A stretch of 64,000 nt of DNA from NCBI RefSeq assembly GCF_900155985.1, contig NZ_FTMA01000009.1:62001-126000 (forward strand), given 5' to 3'. Source of the DNA: Maribacter ulvicola (GTDB lineage: Bacteria; Bacteroidota; Bacteroidia; Flavobacteriales; Flavobacteriaceae). This document shows positions 38,798-47,432 of this stretch, in pieces. Under the pieces are notes generated by a model, which saw only the letters and a program-made list of their open reading frames with translations, was not told where the DNA came from and ran no database searches. Each line of letters begins with the position of its first letter. Position 1 is the first letter of the stretch. Made by a program: the position numbers and the translations under genes.

Positions 38798-38828
38798 CAA
38801 AATTACCGAATCAAGTACTTTTTAGCAA
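38798..38828 (-). promoter_or_regulatory. Bacteroidota-type promoter for E1 gene
   Basis: On the minus strand: -33 TTG (complement of CAA at 38826-38828), 20-nt spacer, exact -7 TAATTTTG (38798-38805). Predicted transcript start about 15 bp before the ATG. Confidence 0.55.
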
Positions 38829-38936
38829 CGCTACAACTAGTTAATTTATTCCATATTTTTCAACAAATTTGATATTTCCTTAAAAATATCTGAATTTTAT
38901 CGAATTTTTTTAGGAACCGTATTGAGATTTGTCAAT

Positions 38937-41786
38937 TTAAAACCATTTTCTTGTAAATAGTCCTGTTAAGGTTTTAGGACTCACCGTTATGATAAAACGT
39001 ATTTTTTCACCATAATTGGGTTGTGAAACTTCCCAACCGTTATTGGAGTGTACAGGTAAGTAAAGTTCAAAGTAATCTGTCACTAAATTTAATCGTACAC
39101 CAGAATCATAAACGAACTTGCCATCGCGATCATTATTTTTGACCCATCCGGCATCACCATATAATTCAATCCATTTCCAAAGATTAAAGCTGCCATTCAC
39201 AGTTGCTATCCAATCGTTAGAAAATCTGTAGCTTTGGTCTAAGAAAGATTTAAATCCGCCTTCGGCAATAATAATCTGTTGGCTATAGATACCAGAATCT
39301 TCCGATCTTCCTAAATACCCATAATCAAAAAGATAATCTGTTGGCCTATCCAGGGCAAAGCTGAAAAAATCTGTCTGAGTTTTATTGCTAAGAAATTTAC
39401 CGGCAAAAAATCTTAGATTAAGCTGCCTATTGTTTTCAAATAATTTTCGGTATTCGTATTCAAACGATAGTTTGCTGAAATTACCCGCTAATTGAAAATC
39501 AACGAACCATGAATTATAATCTAATATACCGTTATTTCTGTTAGAATAACGTGCATTGAAAACACTGTAGTCTGGATTTTCCGGATCATTTGCCAAGCTA
39601 ATAAGTGCAGGGTCAAAGTCCCTAAAAATGTTAACATACCTAAATGATAGAAACTCTCTTTTGTTCGATAATAAATCTGCTGGTCGAAAACCAAAACTTA
39701 GAGAGGGGGTTATAGAAGAGTATCTAGAATTTTCATTAAAGTGAGAGGTGCCTGCACCTATATTGTATTGGGCAACATACAACCCGCTTTTACTTAAGTA
39801 TTTTCTGTAACTAAATTTCCCCGATCCTACAAAAGCTTTTTCTTTAAAAGAGTAGGATGGTGAAAAATCATATACAAATGGTCTTTCTAGCAAGGTTTTG
39901 TTATATAATCGCATTCCGGGTGTCCAGCCATCATACACATTAAAACTTAGTACGGGTACGTAGAAAACCTGATTGTAATATGGGTTTTCGGCATCCTTAA
40001 AAAAGGTGAACTTTAACTTCTTGTTGCTAGATAAAAAACCTTTTAAAGATTTCCAATTATCGCGTTGGTTGAATTCTGGTATCTTTTGATCATAATTGAG
40101 TACCAGACGATCCTCCTCTTTATTGGCAATAGTAAAAGTTTCTTCTAGTTCAATATCTTTGAACCAATATTCAGAGACTACAGAATCTTTTTTAAGACCG
40201 AACACTGAAATAGGCACATTGGTGCCCTCTTTGTTTTTAATAGTTACATGTAAGGAATCTGTTTCTTTCTTTACTTTTTTAATTTTGAAATCAATTTTAC
40301 GATCTGTTGAAACATAATCTCTAAAAAACCAATTGATGTCTTGGTTGGTAGAACGTTTTAAGATGGATTCAAAATCAGCAACCTTTACGTTATTTAACTT
40401 ATAATATTGAAAGAAGGTTTTAATACTTTGATCTACATGTTCTTGGCCAATATAGTCTGCCAAATAAGCCAAGCCTAACCCAGCTTTATATTTGTTGGCT
40501 ATTTTTTGATTGAACTTTATAAGAGAATCGTTTGAGGTTTCTAGCGCTTGATCTAGATTTTTACGAGCAGTAAGATTATATAAAAAAGCATACTGGTCAT
40601 TAAAATCCATCTTTGCCAACTCAAAACTTCTAAAGCCCCAAATACTAGAAAGTTTACCCATTAATTTTTGATCGGGGTAATATTTTTCTACATAGGCGAT
40701 CATTAAGTAATTTGCTATAGCGCTATTTAACCATTGTTCTTTTCTAGGGTTTAAGAACATGGTTTCTCTTAAAATGCTGTTGATTGCCGTTTTTAAGAAC
40801 TTCATTTCAAACTGAAACTGTTCTTGGTAAGGGCGAATAAAAGAAGGAAGCTGATTTATACCGTATAGGGGGTCTTTGTTGTAATCAAGCTCGCTAACCA
40901 AAATTTTATTATGCGGGTAGTCACCAAGATTAGTGTGAATGAAATTGGCTACTTTATTTATGGACAAACCTTGACCTATAGGACTGTATCTTGGGGCGCT
41001 AATGTCAGTCAAAAATGTCATGTAAGGCGTTTTGTGCGTGTAGAATTTTTTCTGGGTATTCAGAATAATTTCTCCGCCCCGCTGCAAGTTTCCTTTTAAT
41101 TGGGCAAACTGTCCATTAGGAAAGTTCGATTTGGTATAGAGGTCAAAATTAGACGCAAGGAACAAGCTATCCGGGTATTTAAAGTTTATGGTAGTATTGG
41201 TTTCATTCATATAAAGATCCTCAAGATTTTTATTTGAATACAAGTGCCATTTACCGTCATATACAGCGGGCGTTAAATACCAATCTTTTAAATAATAGTC
41301 TCCACGGCTACCGTAACCGTAAGGAGTGTATTTGTTTGGTGGTAATTTTACTTTATAAGTGATGAAGATTTTGGTTGATGTGTTTGGCGGTAATATATTG
41401 TCAAGCGTTACCTTTAATATATCTTTTCCTTCTGTACGGCTCCACTCAAGACCATTATAAGAGGCATCTACAACACTGATTATAGTAGTTTTTCCGCGTT
41501 CGTCCGCTTTTGCTAGATGAAGCGATTTTTTGAACTCTTGAGCAAACCTTTTTGCTAGCCCTGTATTTTTATCTGAATACGCATTTGCCCAATCATTAAA
41601 ATAAATGACGCCTAGGTTGTAGTTAGAATTGTTGTAATAAGTGAACTCTTGACGAATATCCAACTCTTTGGTATACTCGTTTAAACTAACGGTAAGGTCA
41701 GTTTCATACTGTGCATAGCAATTAGTAACATTGGCAACGATTGTTGCTGTTAATAAATAGAAAAGTAATTTTAAATTTTGTCTCAA
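38937..41786 (-). CDS. M1-like pseudo-peptidase fused to an outer-membrane beta-barrel
   Basis: 949 aa. Signal peptide (about 1-26); a gluzincin/M1-like extracellular or periplasmic part (about 27-570); then alternating amphipathic strands from about residue 600 to the terminal Phe (FTRKWF), typical of an outer-membrane barrel. At the position of the WLHEGFA helix the sequence reads W352-LNSAIANY, so the third zinc ligand is Ser355, and no HExxH occurs in the preceding helix (residues 330-345). It is thus probably not a zinc peptidase but a binding or scaffold protein. 2 candidate partners: none evident; it ends upstream of E1 and begins 8 bp after the LOG gene stop. Confidence 0.75.
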   Translation of the reverse strand: MRQNLKLLFYLLTATIVANVTNCYAQYETDLTVSLNEYTKELDIRQEFTYYNNSNYNLGVIYFNDWANAYSDKNTGLAKRFAQEFKKSLHLAKADERGKTTIISVVDASYNGLEWSRTEGKDILKVTLDNILPPNTSTKIFITYKVKLPPNKYTPYGYGSRGDYYLKDWYLTPAVYDGKWHLYSNKNLEDLYMNETNTTINFKYPDSLFLASNFDLYTKSNFPNGQFAQLKGNLQRGGEIILNTQKKFYTHKTPYMTFLTDISAPRYSPIGQGLSINKVANFIHTNLGDYPHNKILVSELDYNKDPLYGINQLPSFIRPYQEQFQFEMKFLKTAINSILRETMFLNPRKEQWLNSAIANYLMIAYVEKYYPDQKLMGKLSSIWGFRSFELAKMDFNDQYAFLYNLTARKNLDQALETSNDSLIKFNQKIANKYKAGLGLAYLADYIGQEHVDQSIKTFFQYYKLNNVKVADFESILKRSTNQDINWFFRDYVSTDRKIDFKIKKVKKETDSLHVTIKNKEGTNVPISVFGLKKDSVVSEYWFKDIELEETFTIANKEEDRLVLNYDQKIPEFNQRDNWKSLKGFLSSNKKLKFTFFKDAENPYYNQVFYVPVLSFNVYDGWTPGMRLYNKTLLERPFVYDFSPSYSFKEKAFVGSGKFSYRKYLSKSGLYVAQYNIGAGTSHFNENSRYSSITPSLSFGFRPADLLSNKREFLSFRYVNIFRDFDPALISLANDPENPDYSVFNARYSNRNNGILDYNSWFVDFQLAGNFSKLSFEYEYRKLFENNRQLNLRFFAGKFLSNKTQTDFFSFALDRPTDYLFDYGYLGRSEDSGIYSQQIIIAEGGFKSFLDQSYRFSNDWIATVNGSFNLWKWIELYGDAGWVKNNDRDGKFVYDSGVRLNLVTDYFELYLPVHSNNGWEVSQPNYGEKIRFIITVSPKTLTGLFTRKWF

Positions 41787-41794
41787 GGCTTAAA

Positions 41795-42481
41795 TTAAAA
41801 ATTAGGACTCATACTGTGGCCTTTGTAAAATGAATCTATAATTTCAACAACCTCTTCTTCTGTATCTACTATTTTAATGAGATTTAAATCCTCGGGACTA
41901 ATATTTCCTATTTTAAGCATGGTGCCTTTTATCCAGTCCATAAGTCCGCTCCAGAACTCACTGCCCACCAGAATAATTGGAAACTTACCAATTTTATGAG
42001 TTTGAATAAGGGTGATGGCTTCAAAAAGCTCATCTAAAGTTCCAAATCCGCCAGGCATTACCACAAAGCCCTGAGAGTACTTTACGAACATGACTTTTCT
42101 AACAAAGAAGTAATCGAAATCTAAACTCTTGTCATTATCAATGTACGGATTATCATGTTGCTCGAACGGTAAGTCAATATTTAAACCTACAGAGGTACCA
42201 CCGGCAAGATTAGCACCTCTATTACCAGCTTCCATAATACCTGGCCCACCACCGGTAATGACTCCGTAACCAGCTTCTGCAATAGATTTTGCGATAGCTA
42301 TTGCTAATTTGTAATATGGATCCTCTTCTTTTGTTCTGGCAGAGCCAAAAATAGAGACACATGGTCCTATTTTGCTCATACGTTCAAAACCGTTAACAAA
42401 CTCGCCCATTATTTTAAAAATGGCCCATGAGTCGTTCGTTTTAATTTCGTTCCAGCCTTTATGATGTTTCTCTGATCTCAT
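41795..42481 (-). CDS. LOG-family (TIGR00730) Rossmann-fold protein
   Basis: 228-aa lysine-decarboxylase-like fold protein. Motifs GGGPGIMEAGNRGA and PGGFGTLDELFEAI are the hallmark of LOG-type nucleotide 5'-monophosphate nucleosidases (cytokinin riboside phosphoribohydrolase). In bacteria without plant contact it likely acts on purine nucleotides. 41 bp downstream of uvrA on the same strand. Confidence 0.9.
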   Translation of the reverse strand: MRSEKHHKGWNEIKTNDSWAIFKIMGEFVNGFERMSKIGPCVSIFGSARTKEEDPYYKLAIAIAKSIAEAGYGVITGGGPGIMEAGNRGANLAGGTSVGLNIDLPFEQHDNPYIDNDKSLDFDYFFVRKVMFVKYSQGFVVMPGGFGTLDELFEAITLIQTHKIGKFPIILVGSEFWSGLMDWIKGTMLKIGNISPEDLNLIKIVDTEEEVVEIIDSFYKGHSMSPNF

Positions 42482-42522
42482 ATTTAACGTACTATTCTAT
42501 TGTTCTTAAATGACTCAAATTG

Positions 42523-45354
42523 TTATTTCAATTCTCTTTTTAGAAATTTTGCGGTGTAACTTTTCTTATCCTTGGCAACTTGCTCCGGAGTACCTTTTGC
42601 TACTAATTGTCCACCAGAACGCCCGCCTTCATAACCAATATCAATGATGTAATCTACCATTTTAATTACATCCATATTATGTTCAATAACTAAAACAGTA
42701 TTTCCTTTGTCCGCTAATTTATTCAAAACTTCCATTAAAACACGAATATCTTCAAAATGAAGTCCGGTTGTAGGTTCATCTAAAATATAGAAGGTATTCC
42801 CTGTATCTCTTTTAGATAGTTCCGTAGCTAATTTAATTCTTTGTGCTTCACCACCTGAAAGGGTAGTGGATTGCTGCCCAAGAGAAATGTAACCTAGGCC
42901 CACATCTTGTATGGTCTTTAACTTACGATGTATTTTAGGAATAAGTTCAAAAAATGATACCGCTTCATTAATGGTCATTTCCAAAACATCTGAAATAGAT
43001 TTGCCCTTATAGCGAATTTCTAAGGTTTCTCTATTGAATCTTTTACCGTTACAGGTTTCGCATTCTACATAAACATCTGGTAAGAAATTCATTTCTATGA
43101 CCCGTAAACCACCACCTTGGCAAGTTTCGCAACGACCACCTTTTACATTAAAACTAAATCTACCCGGTTTGTAACCTCTAATAGATGCTTCTGTAGTCTT
43201 TGCAAATAACGAGCGTATTTCGCTAAACACGCCTGTGTATGTTGCCGGGTTTGATCTAGGGGTTCTACCAATGGGAGATTGGTTAATATCAATTACTTTA
43301 TCGATGTGCTCTAGCCCCGTAATTTTCTTATACGGCATTGGCTTTTTAACGCCATTAAAATAATGGGCGTTCATGATGGGATAAAGCGTTTCATTAATTA
43401 GCGTAGATTTTCCACTACCTGAAACTCCCGTAACCCCTATCATTTTTCCTAAAGGAAACTTAACCGTTATATTCTTTAAATTATTTCCTGTACAGCCAGA
43501 TAATACTATTTCATTGCCATTACCAGGTCTTCTTTTCTTTGGCACTTCAATCTCCTTAACACCGGTCATGTAATCGGCAGTAAGGGTATGAACATTCTTT
43601 AATTCTTCTGGTGTACCTTGAGATATAATCTCGCCACCATTTTTACCGGCCTTGGGTCCAATATCAATAACATGGTCTGCACGCTCTATCATATCTTTAT
43701 CGTGCTCCACAACAATTACCGAGTTGCCTATGTCTCTAAGAGATTCTAAGGACTTGATCAACCGCTCATTATCACGTTGGTGTAAACCTATACTTGGTTC
43801 ATCTAAGATATATAATACACCTACTAGTTGAGAACCTATTTGCGTAGCTAGTCTAATTCGTTGTGCTTCACCACCAGAAAGCGATTTTGAACTTCTGTTC
43901 AATGATAAATAATCAAGACCTACATCTAATAGAAACTGGATCCTAGTACTTATTTCTTTTATAATTTCTTGGGCTATCTTAAGCTGGTTACCGCTAAGAT
44001 TTTTATCCAGACCCTTAAAGAATGCCGCAAGTTCAACAATATCCAAATTAGCCAGTTCTGCTATATTCTTTTCTTCAATTTTGAAATAAAGCGATTCTTT
44101 TTTAAGACGAAAACCTGTGCATGACGGACAAGTAATCTTGTCCATGTATTCTTTTGCCCATCTTTTTATTGTGGTAGAAGCAGCTTCTTCAAATTGATTT
44201 TTTATGAAGTTAGAAATACCTTCGTAATCAATTTTATAAGTGCGCTTAACACCTAAAGATTTAGAATCTACCTCAAAACTTTCTTTGCCTCCGTTCAATA
44301 GAATTTCAATAGCTTGGGCAGGTATTGTTTCTATGGGGTCGGTAATTTGAAAATTATAACGTTCCGCAATGGTTTCTATCTGTTTGAAGGCCCATGATTT
44401 CTTATAGTCGCCCAAAGGTGCAATACCGCCTCCTTTAATAGATAGTTTTTTATTTGGAAATATTTTCTTTTCATTTACCTCATAAACATGCCCCAAGCCT
44501 TTACAATTGGGACACATGCCTTTTGGTGAGTTGAACGAAAAAGTATTGGGCTCTGGAGTAGGATAGGAGATACCCGTTGTAGGACACATAAGATCTCTAC
44601 TAAAATATCTAGGTATATCCGTACCTTCTTCTAATACCATTAATACATTGTTGCCACTGTACATGGCTGTATTTATACTTTCAGATAATCGCTTGTGAAA
44701 ATCCTCACTCTCGGCAACTTTTAGACGGTCAATAACAATCTCTATATCGTGGGTCTTATAGCGATCCACTTTCATTCCTTTAACAATATCCTTTACCTCA
44801 CCATCAACCCTGACTTTTACAAATCCTTGTTTGGCAATTTGCTCAAAAAGTTCGCGATAATGCCCCTTTCTAGATTTAATTACCGGAGCCAGGATGTTTA
44901 TTTTTTTATTTAAGTAAGATGCAATGATCAAATCTTTAATTTGTTCATCGCTATAGCTTACCATCTTTTCATCCGTATTGTAACTATGTGCATCTGCGGC
45001 ACGGGCATAAAGCAGTCTCAGAAAATCATAAATTTCCGTGATCGTACCTACCGTAGACCTTGGTGATTTAGAGGTCGTTTTCTGTTCAATGGCAATTACA
45101 GGAGATAGTCCGTCAATTTTATCCACATCTGGGCGTTCTAATCCGCCTAGAAACTGTCTTGCATACGCAGAGAACGTTTCAATGTAACGTCTTTGACCTT
45201 CTGCATAAATGGTGTCAAAAGCTAAAGAGGATTTACCACTACCAGACAAGCCGGTTATAACAACCAATTTTTCTCGGGGAATGGTAACATCAATATTTTT
45301 AAGGTTATGTACGCGTGCGCCCTTAACTTCTATATTTTCTTCAAAATTAATCAT
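42523..45354 (-). CDS. uvrA: Excinuclease ABC subunit A
   Basis: 943-aa ABC-type ATPase that detects DNA lesions in nucleotide excision repair. First Walker A TGLSGSGKSSLAFDT near residues 34-48; second TGVSGSGKSTLINETLYP; two ABC signatures (SLSGGEAQRIRLATQ, TLSGGEAQRIKLATE). Zinc-finger cysteines appear as CPNC...CPSC and in CETCQGGG...CETCNGKR. Complete length. Confidence 0.97.
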   Translation of the reverse strand: MINFEENIEVKGARVHNLKNIDVTIPREKLVVITGLSGSGKSSLAFDTIYAEGQRRYIETFSAYARQFLGGLERPDVDKIDGLSPVIAIEQKTTSKSPRSTVGTITEIYDFLRLLYARAADAHSYNTDEKMVSYSDEQIKDLIIASYLNKKINILAPVIKSRKGHYRELFEQIAKQGFVKVRVDGEVKDIVKGMKVDRYKTHDIEIVIDRLKVAESEDFHKRLSESINTAMYSGNNVLMVLEEGTDIPRYFSRDLMCPTTGISYPTPEPNTFSFNSPKGMCPNCKGLGHVYEVNEKKIFPNKKLSIKGGGIAPLGDYKKSWAFKQIETIAERYNFQITDPIETIPAQAIEILLNGGKESFEVDSKSLGVKRTYKIDYEGISNFIKNQFEEAASTTIKRWAKEYMDKITCPSCTGFRLKKESLYFKIEEKNIAELANLDIVELAAFFKGLDKNLSGNQLKIAQEIIKEISTRIQFLLDVGLDYLSLNRSSKSLSGGEAQRIRLATQIGSQLVGVLYILDEPSIGLHQRDNERLIKSLESLRDIGNSVIVVEHDKDMIERADHVIDIGPKAGKNGGEIISQGTPEELKNVHTLTADYMTGVKEIEVPKKRRPGNGNEIVLSGCTGNNLKNITVKFPLGKMIGVTGVSGSGKSTLINETLYPIMNAHYFNGVKKPMPYKKITGLEHIDKVIDINQSPIGRTPRSNPATYTGVFSEIRSLFAKTTEASIRGYKPGRFSFNVKGGRCETCQGGGLRVIEMNFLPDVYVECETCNGKRFNRETLEIRYKGKSISDVLEMTINEAVSFFELIPKIHRKLKTIQDVGLGYISLGQQSTTLSGGEAQRIKLATELSKRDTGNTFYILDEPTTGLHFEDIRVLMEVLNKLADKGNTVLVIEHNMDVIKMVDYIIDIGYEGGRSGGQLVAKGTPEQVAKDKKSYTAKFLKRELK

Positions 45355-45374
45355 GTATATTCATAGCAAGGTTG

Positions 45375-45382
45375 CAAAAGTA
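45375..45382 (-). promoter_or_regulatory. -7 promoter element of uvrA
   Basis: Minus strand TACTTTTG, exact TAnnTTTG, 21 bp before the uvrA ATG. No clear -33. Confidence 0.4.
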
Positions 45383-45471
45383 CGATTTTGAAGCCTAATT
45401 ACATATGCTAAGTTATTGTTAGAATTGTTGTAGAAACATAAATTTTAACCCAAATCCTTAAAAGGTAGTCT

Positions 45472-46308
45472 TTACTCATGCATTACCAATAGAGGTACCG
45501 TAGAATGGTAACTTAAGTGTTCTAAGGAGTTGTTGAAGAACAACTGCTGAAACAAATTTAAATTTTTAGCGACCATGGTTAGCATTTCAATTTTATTTTC
45601 AGTGATATAGGTAACTATTACTTCTCTTGTGTTCTTACCTAGTATATGCTCAAAACTATGGGTTTCTGAGCATATTTCTTTTAAATAATCATGTAGGTAT
45701 GCCTTGTTGATTACCTGTGTGTTAGAAAAATTAGGTCTTGATTGCGACATGTGAATTACCTCTAGCTTTGCGTTAGAGATTTCAAGTATTTCCGTTATAG
45801 AATTTAATATAGGATAGGTGTAGAATAGATTAAAATCTGTAGGAAAAGCTATTTTTGAAGGCTTTTTAGCAATAATAGCATCAGGTATTACAAGTACGTT
45901 ACAGGCTATTTTTGTAATTACGTTTCCTGTATTGCTACCCATTATACTAGCTTTTAGGCCAGAAATGCCTTTTGTGCCCATAACTATTAAATCTATCTTT
46001 TTCTCCTCTATGGTTTTTTTTGTAATATCAATGAAGTTCCCGTATTCTTCAAGAGAAATGAATTTATGTTTAGGGTTTGGGTTACATGTACCTATTCGGT
46101 CAATAGTCTCATTCAGTTTATCTCTAGTACTATATTTTTTTTGTGCATTTAGTGTCATAAATGAATTGCCGGTAATGTCAGAATTGCTTAAATTATTTAC
46201 ATGCAATACATAAAAAATGCATTGTTTTTTTTCAAAAAAACACGCAGCGTATTCAAGGGCGTTCCAAGAGTTATTGGAAAAATCAGTGGGAATTAAAATG
46301 TGTTTCAT
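45472..46308 (-). CDS. Universal stress protein, tandem UspA domains
   Basis: 278-aa protein of two UspA domains (about 1-140 and 145-278). The first opens MKHILIPTDFSNNSWNALEYA and carries the ATP-type loop GTKGISGLKASIMGSNTGNVI; the second is more divergent (SKIAFPTDFNLFY) and lacks that loop. UspA proteins support survival in stress or low energy, and are often FNR/Anr targets. The gene lies 68 bp downstream of the regulator at 46377-47429, and the space holds a -7 element and an FNR-like dyad. Confidence 0.9.
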   Translation of the reverse strand: MKHILIPTDFSNNSWNALEYAACFFEKKQCIFYVLHVNNLSNSDITGNSFMTLNAQKKYSTRDKLNETIDRIGTCNPNPKHKFISLEEYGNFIDITKKTIEEKKIDLIVMGTKGISGLKASIMGSNTGNVITKIACNVLVIPDAIIAKKPSKIAFPTDFNLFYTYPILNSITEILEISNAKLEVIHMSQSRPNFSNTQVINKAYLHDYLKEICSETHSFEHILGKNTREVIVTYITENKIEMLTMVAKNLNLFQQLFFNNSLEHLSYHSTVPLLVMHE

Positions 46309-46325
46309 TCATGTGACTTACGCTA

Positions 46326-46333
46326 CAAAAGTA
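46326..46333 (-). promoter_or_regulatory. -7 promoter element of uspA-like gene
   Basis: Minus strand TACTTTTG, exact TAnnTTTG, 18 bp before the start codon, predicting +1 near 46322. No TTG at -33; instead the FNR-like dyad covers that area. Confidence 0.45.
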
Positions 46334-46356
46334 AATCCATATAGAAACTTAATAAA

Positions 46357-46368
46357 TGATATATATCA
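46357..46368. promoter_or_regulatory. FNR-like dyad at about -40 of uspA-like promoter
   Basis: TGATATATATCA, a perfect 12-bp palindrome with the core TGAT-N4-ATCA of Fnr/FixK sites (consensus TTGAT-N4-ATCAA; the outer T/A are not present). Its centre is about 40 bp upstream of the predicted start, the class II activator position. The likely ligand is the Crp/Fnr-type regulator encoded just upstream. Confidence 0.5.
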
Positions 46369-46376
46369 GATTAGGA

Positions 46377-47429
46377 TTAGTTTACATATTGTAAAGCTTT
46401 GAGTTCCATAATTTGTATGTTTCTTCCTTCAATGGTAATAAGTCCTTCTTTTTTAAAGCCTGATAATGTTCGTATTAAACTTTCAGTGGCTATACCTGCA
46501 ACACTTGCCAAATCATTCCGTGAAATTTTAATAGGTTCATCTGGCTTTGTATTCATAATATCAGCAAACTGTAGTAAAGTTTGTGCCGTTTTTCTACGTA
46601 CAGAACTGTATGCCATTTGTAGCAATTGCGCTTTAATGTTAGAAATATTAGCTGATAATAACTCCATTAGTTCTAATGAAATGGTCTTGTTCTCATTTAA
46701 TATTTCTTTTAAGTTTTCTTTTGATATGCCTGCCAATTCAACGTCTACAAGTGCTGTAGCAGATTCTTGATAAGGTTCATTGTTCAAGAAAGATGTAAAG
46801 CCTAAAAAATCATCAGCTTTAGATAGTGATGTAATTAATTCTTTACCGTCTGGGTCCATATTGTAGCATTTGACAAGCCCTTCTAAAATTAGGTAGATTT
46901 TATTTGAACGAGCACCTTCTTCGTAAATGATTTCTCCTTGTTTAAAATTAGAAGGTTCACCATTATCATCAAAAAAGTTTTTAAGTTCATGAATGGTGCG
47001 CATTTCATTTTCTGAAACACCGTGTTCTTTAGATGTTTTGTCTTGCATACGTTTAAGAAGTTCAGCTTTAGCCAATCTACTTTCAACGGCACTCATTAAT
47101 TCTTCTTCTTCAAATGGTTTGGTTAGGTAGTCATCTGCCCCTAAATCCATTCCTTTTCTTATTTCTTTGTGTTCTGTCTTTGCAGAGAGAAAAATGAACG
47201 GTATCTGTTTTGTTTTTTCGTTGTTAGATAGGTTTTCCAAAACTCCATAACCATCAATCACCGGCATCATAATATCACATAAAATAATATCGGGTAGATT
47301 TTCATTTGCAGCTTCAATACCAATTTTACCGTTTGGGGCAGTTATTACATCATAACCGGATAATTCTAGAAGTTCTTCAGTATTCTCACGCAAGGCTTTG
47401 TCGTCCTCAATCAATAAAATTCTTTTCAT
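46377..47429 (-). CDS. Response regulator fused to Crp/Fnr-type transcription factor
   Basis: 350 aa. Residues 1-120: CheY-like receiver with phospho-acceptor Asp52 (IILCDIMMPVIDG) and acidic pair E8-D9-D10. About 155-275: cyclic-nucleotide-binding-like beta roll (FKQGEIIYEEGARSNKIYLI; GKELITSL). About 280-345: Crp-type winged helix (ISRNDLASVAGIATESLIRT). In the recognition helix Glu and Arg align with FNR E209 and R213; FNR S212 is Ile. No FNR-type Cys cluster at the N terminus, as a receiver replaces it. Spaced 3 bp after the kinase gene: a cognate pair. Confidence 0.9.
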   Translation of the reverse strand: MKRILLIEDDKALRENTEELLELSGYDVITAPNGKIGIEAANENLPDIILCDIMMPVIDGYGVLENLSNNEKTKQIPFIFLSAKTEHKEIRKGMDLGADDYLTKPFEEEELMSAVESRLAKAELLKRMQDKTSKEHGVSENEMRTIHELKNFFDDNGEPSNFKQGEIIYEEGARSNKIYLILEGLVKCYNMDPDGKELITSLSKADDFLGFTSFLNNEPYQESATALVDVELAGISKENLKEILNENKTISLELMELLSANISNIKAQLLQMAYSSVRRKTAQTLLQFADIMNTKPDEPIKISRNDLASVAGIATESLIRTLSGFKKEGLITIEGRNIQIMELKALQYVN

Positions 47430-47432
47430 CTT

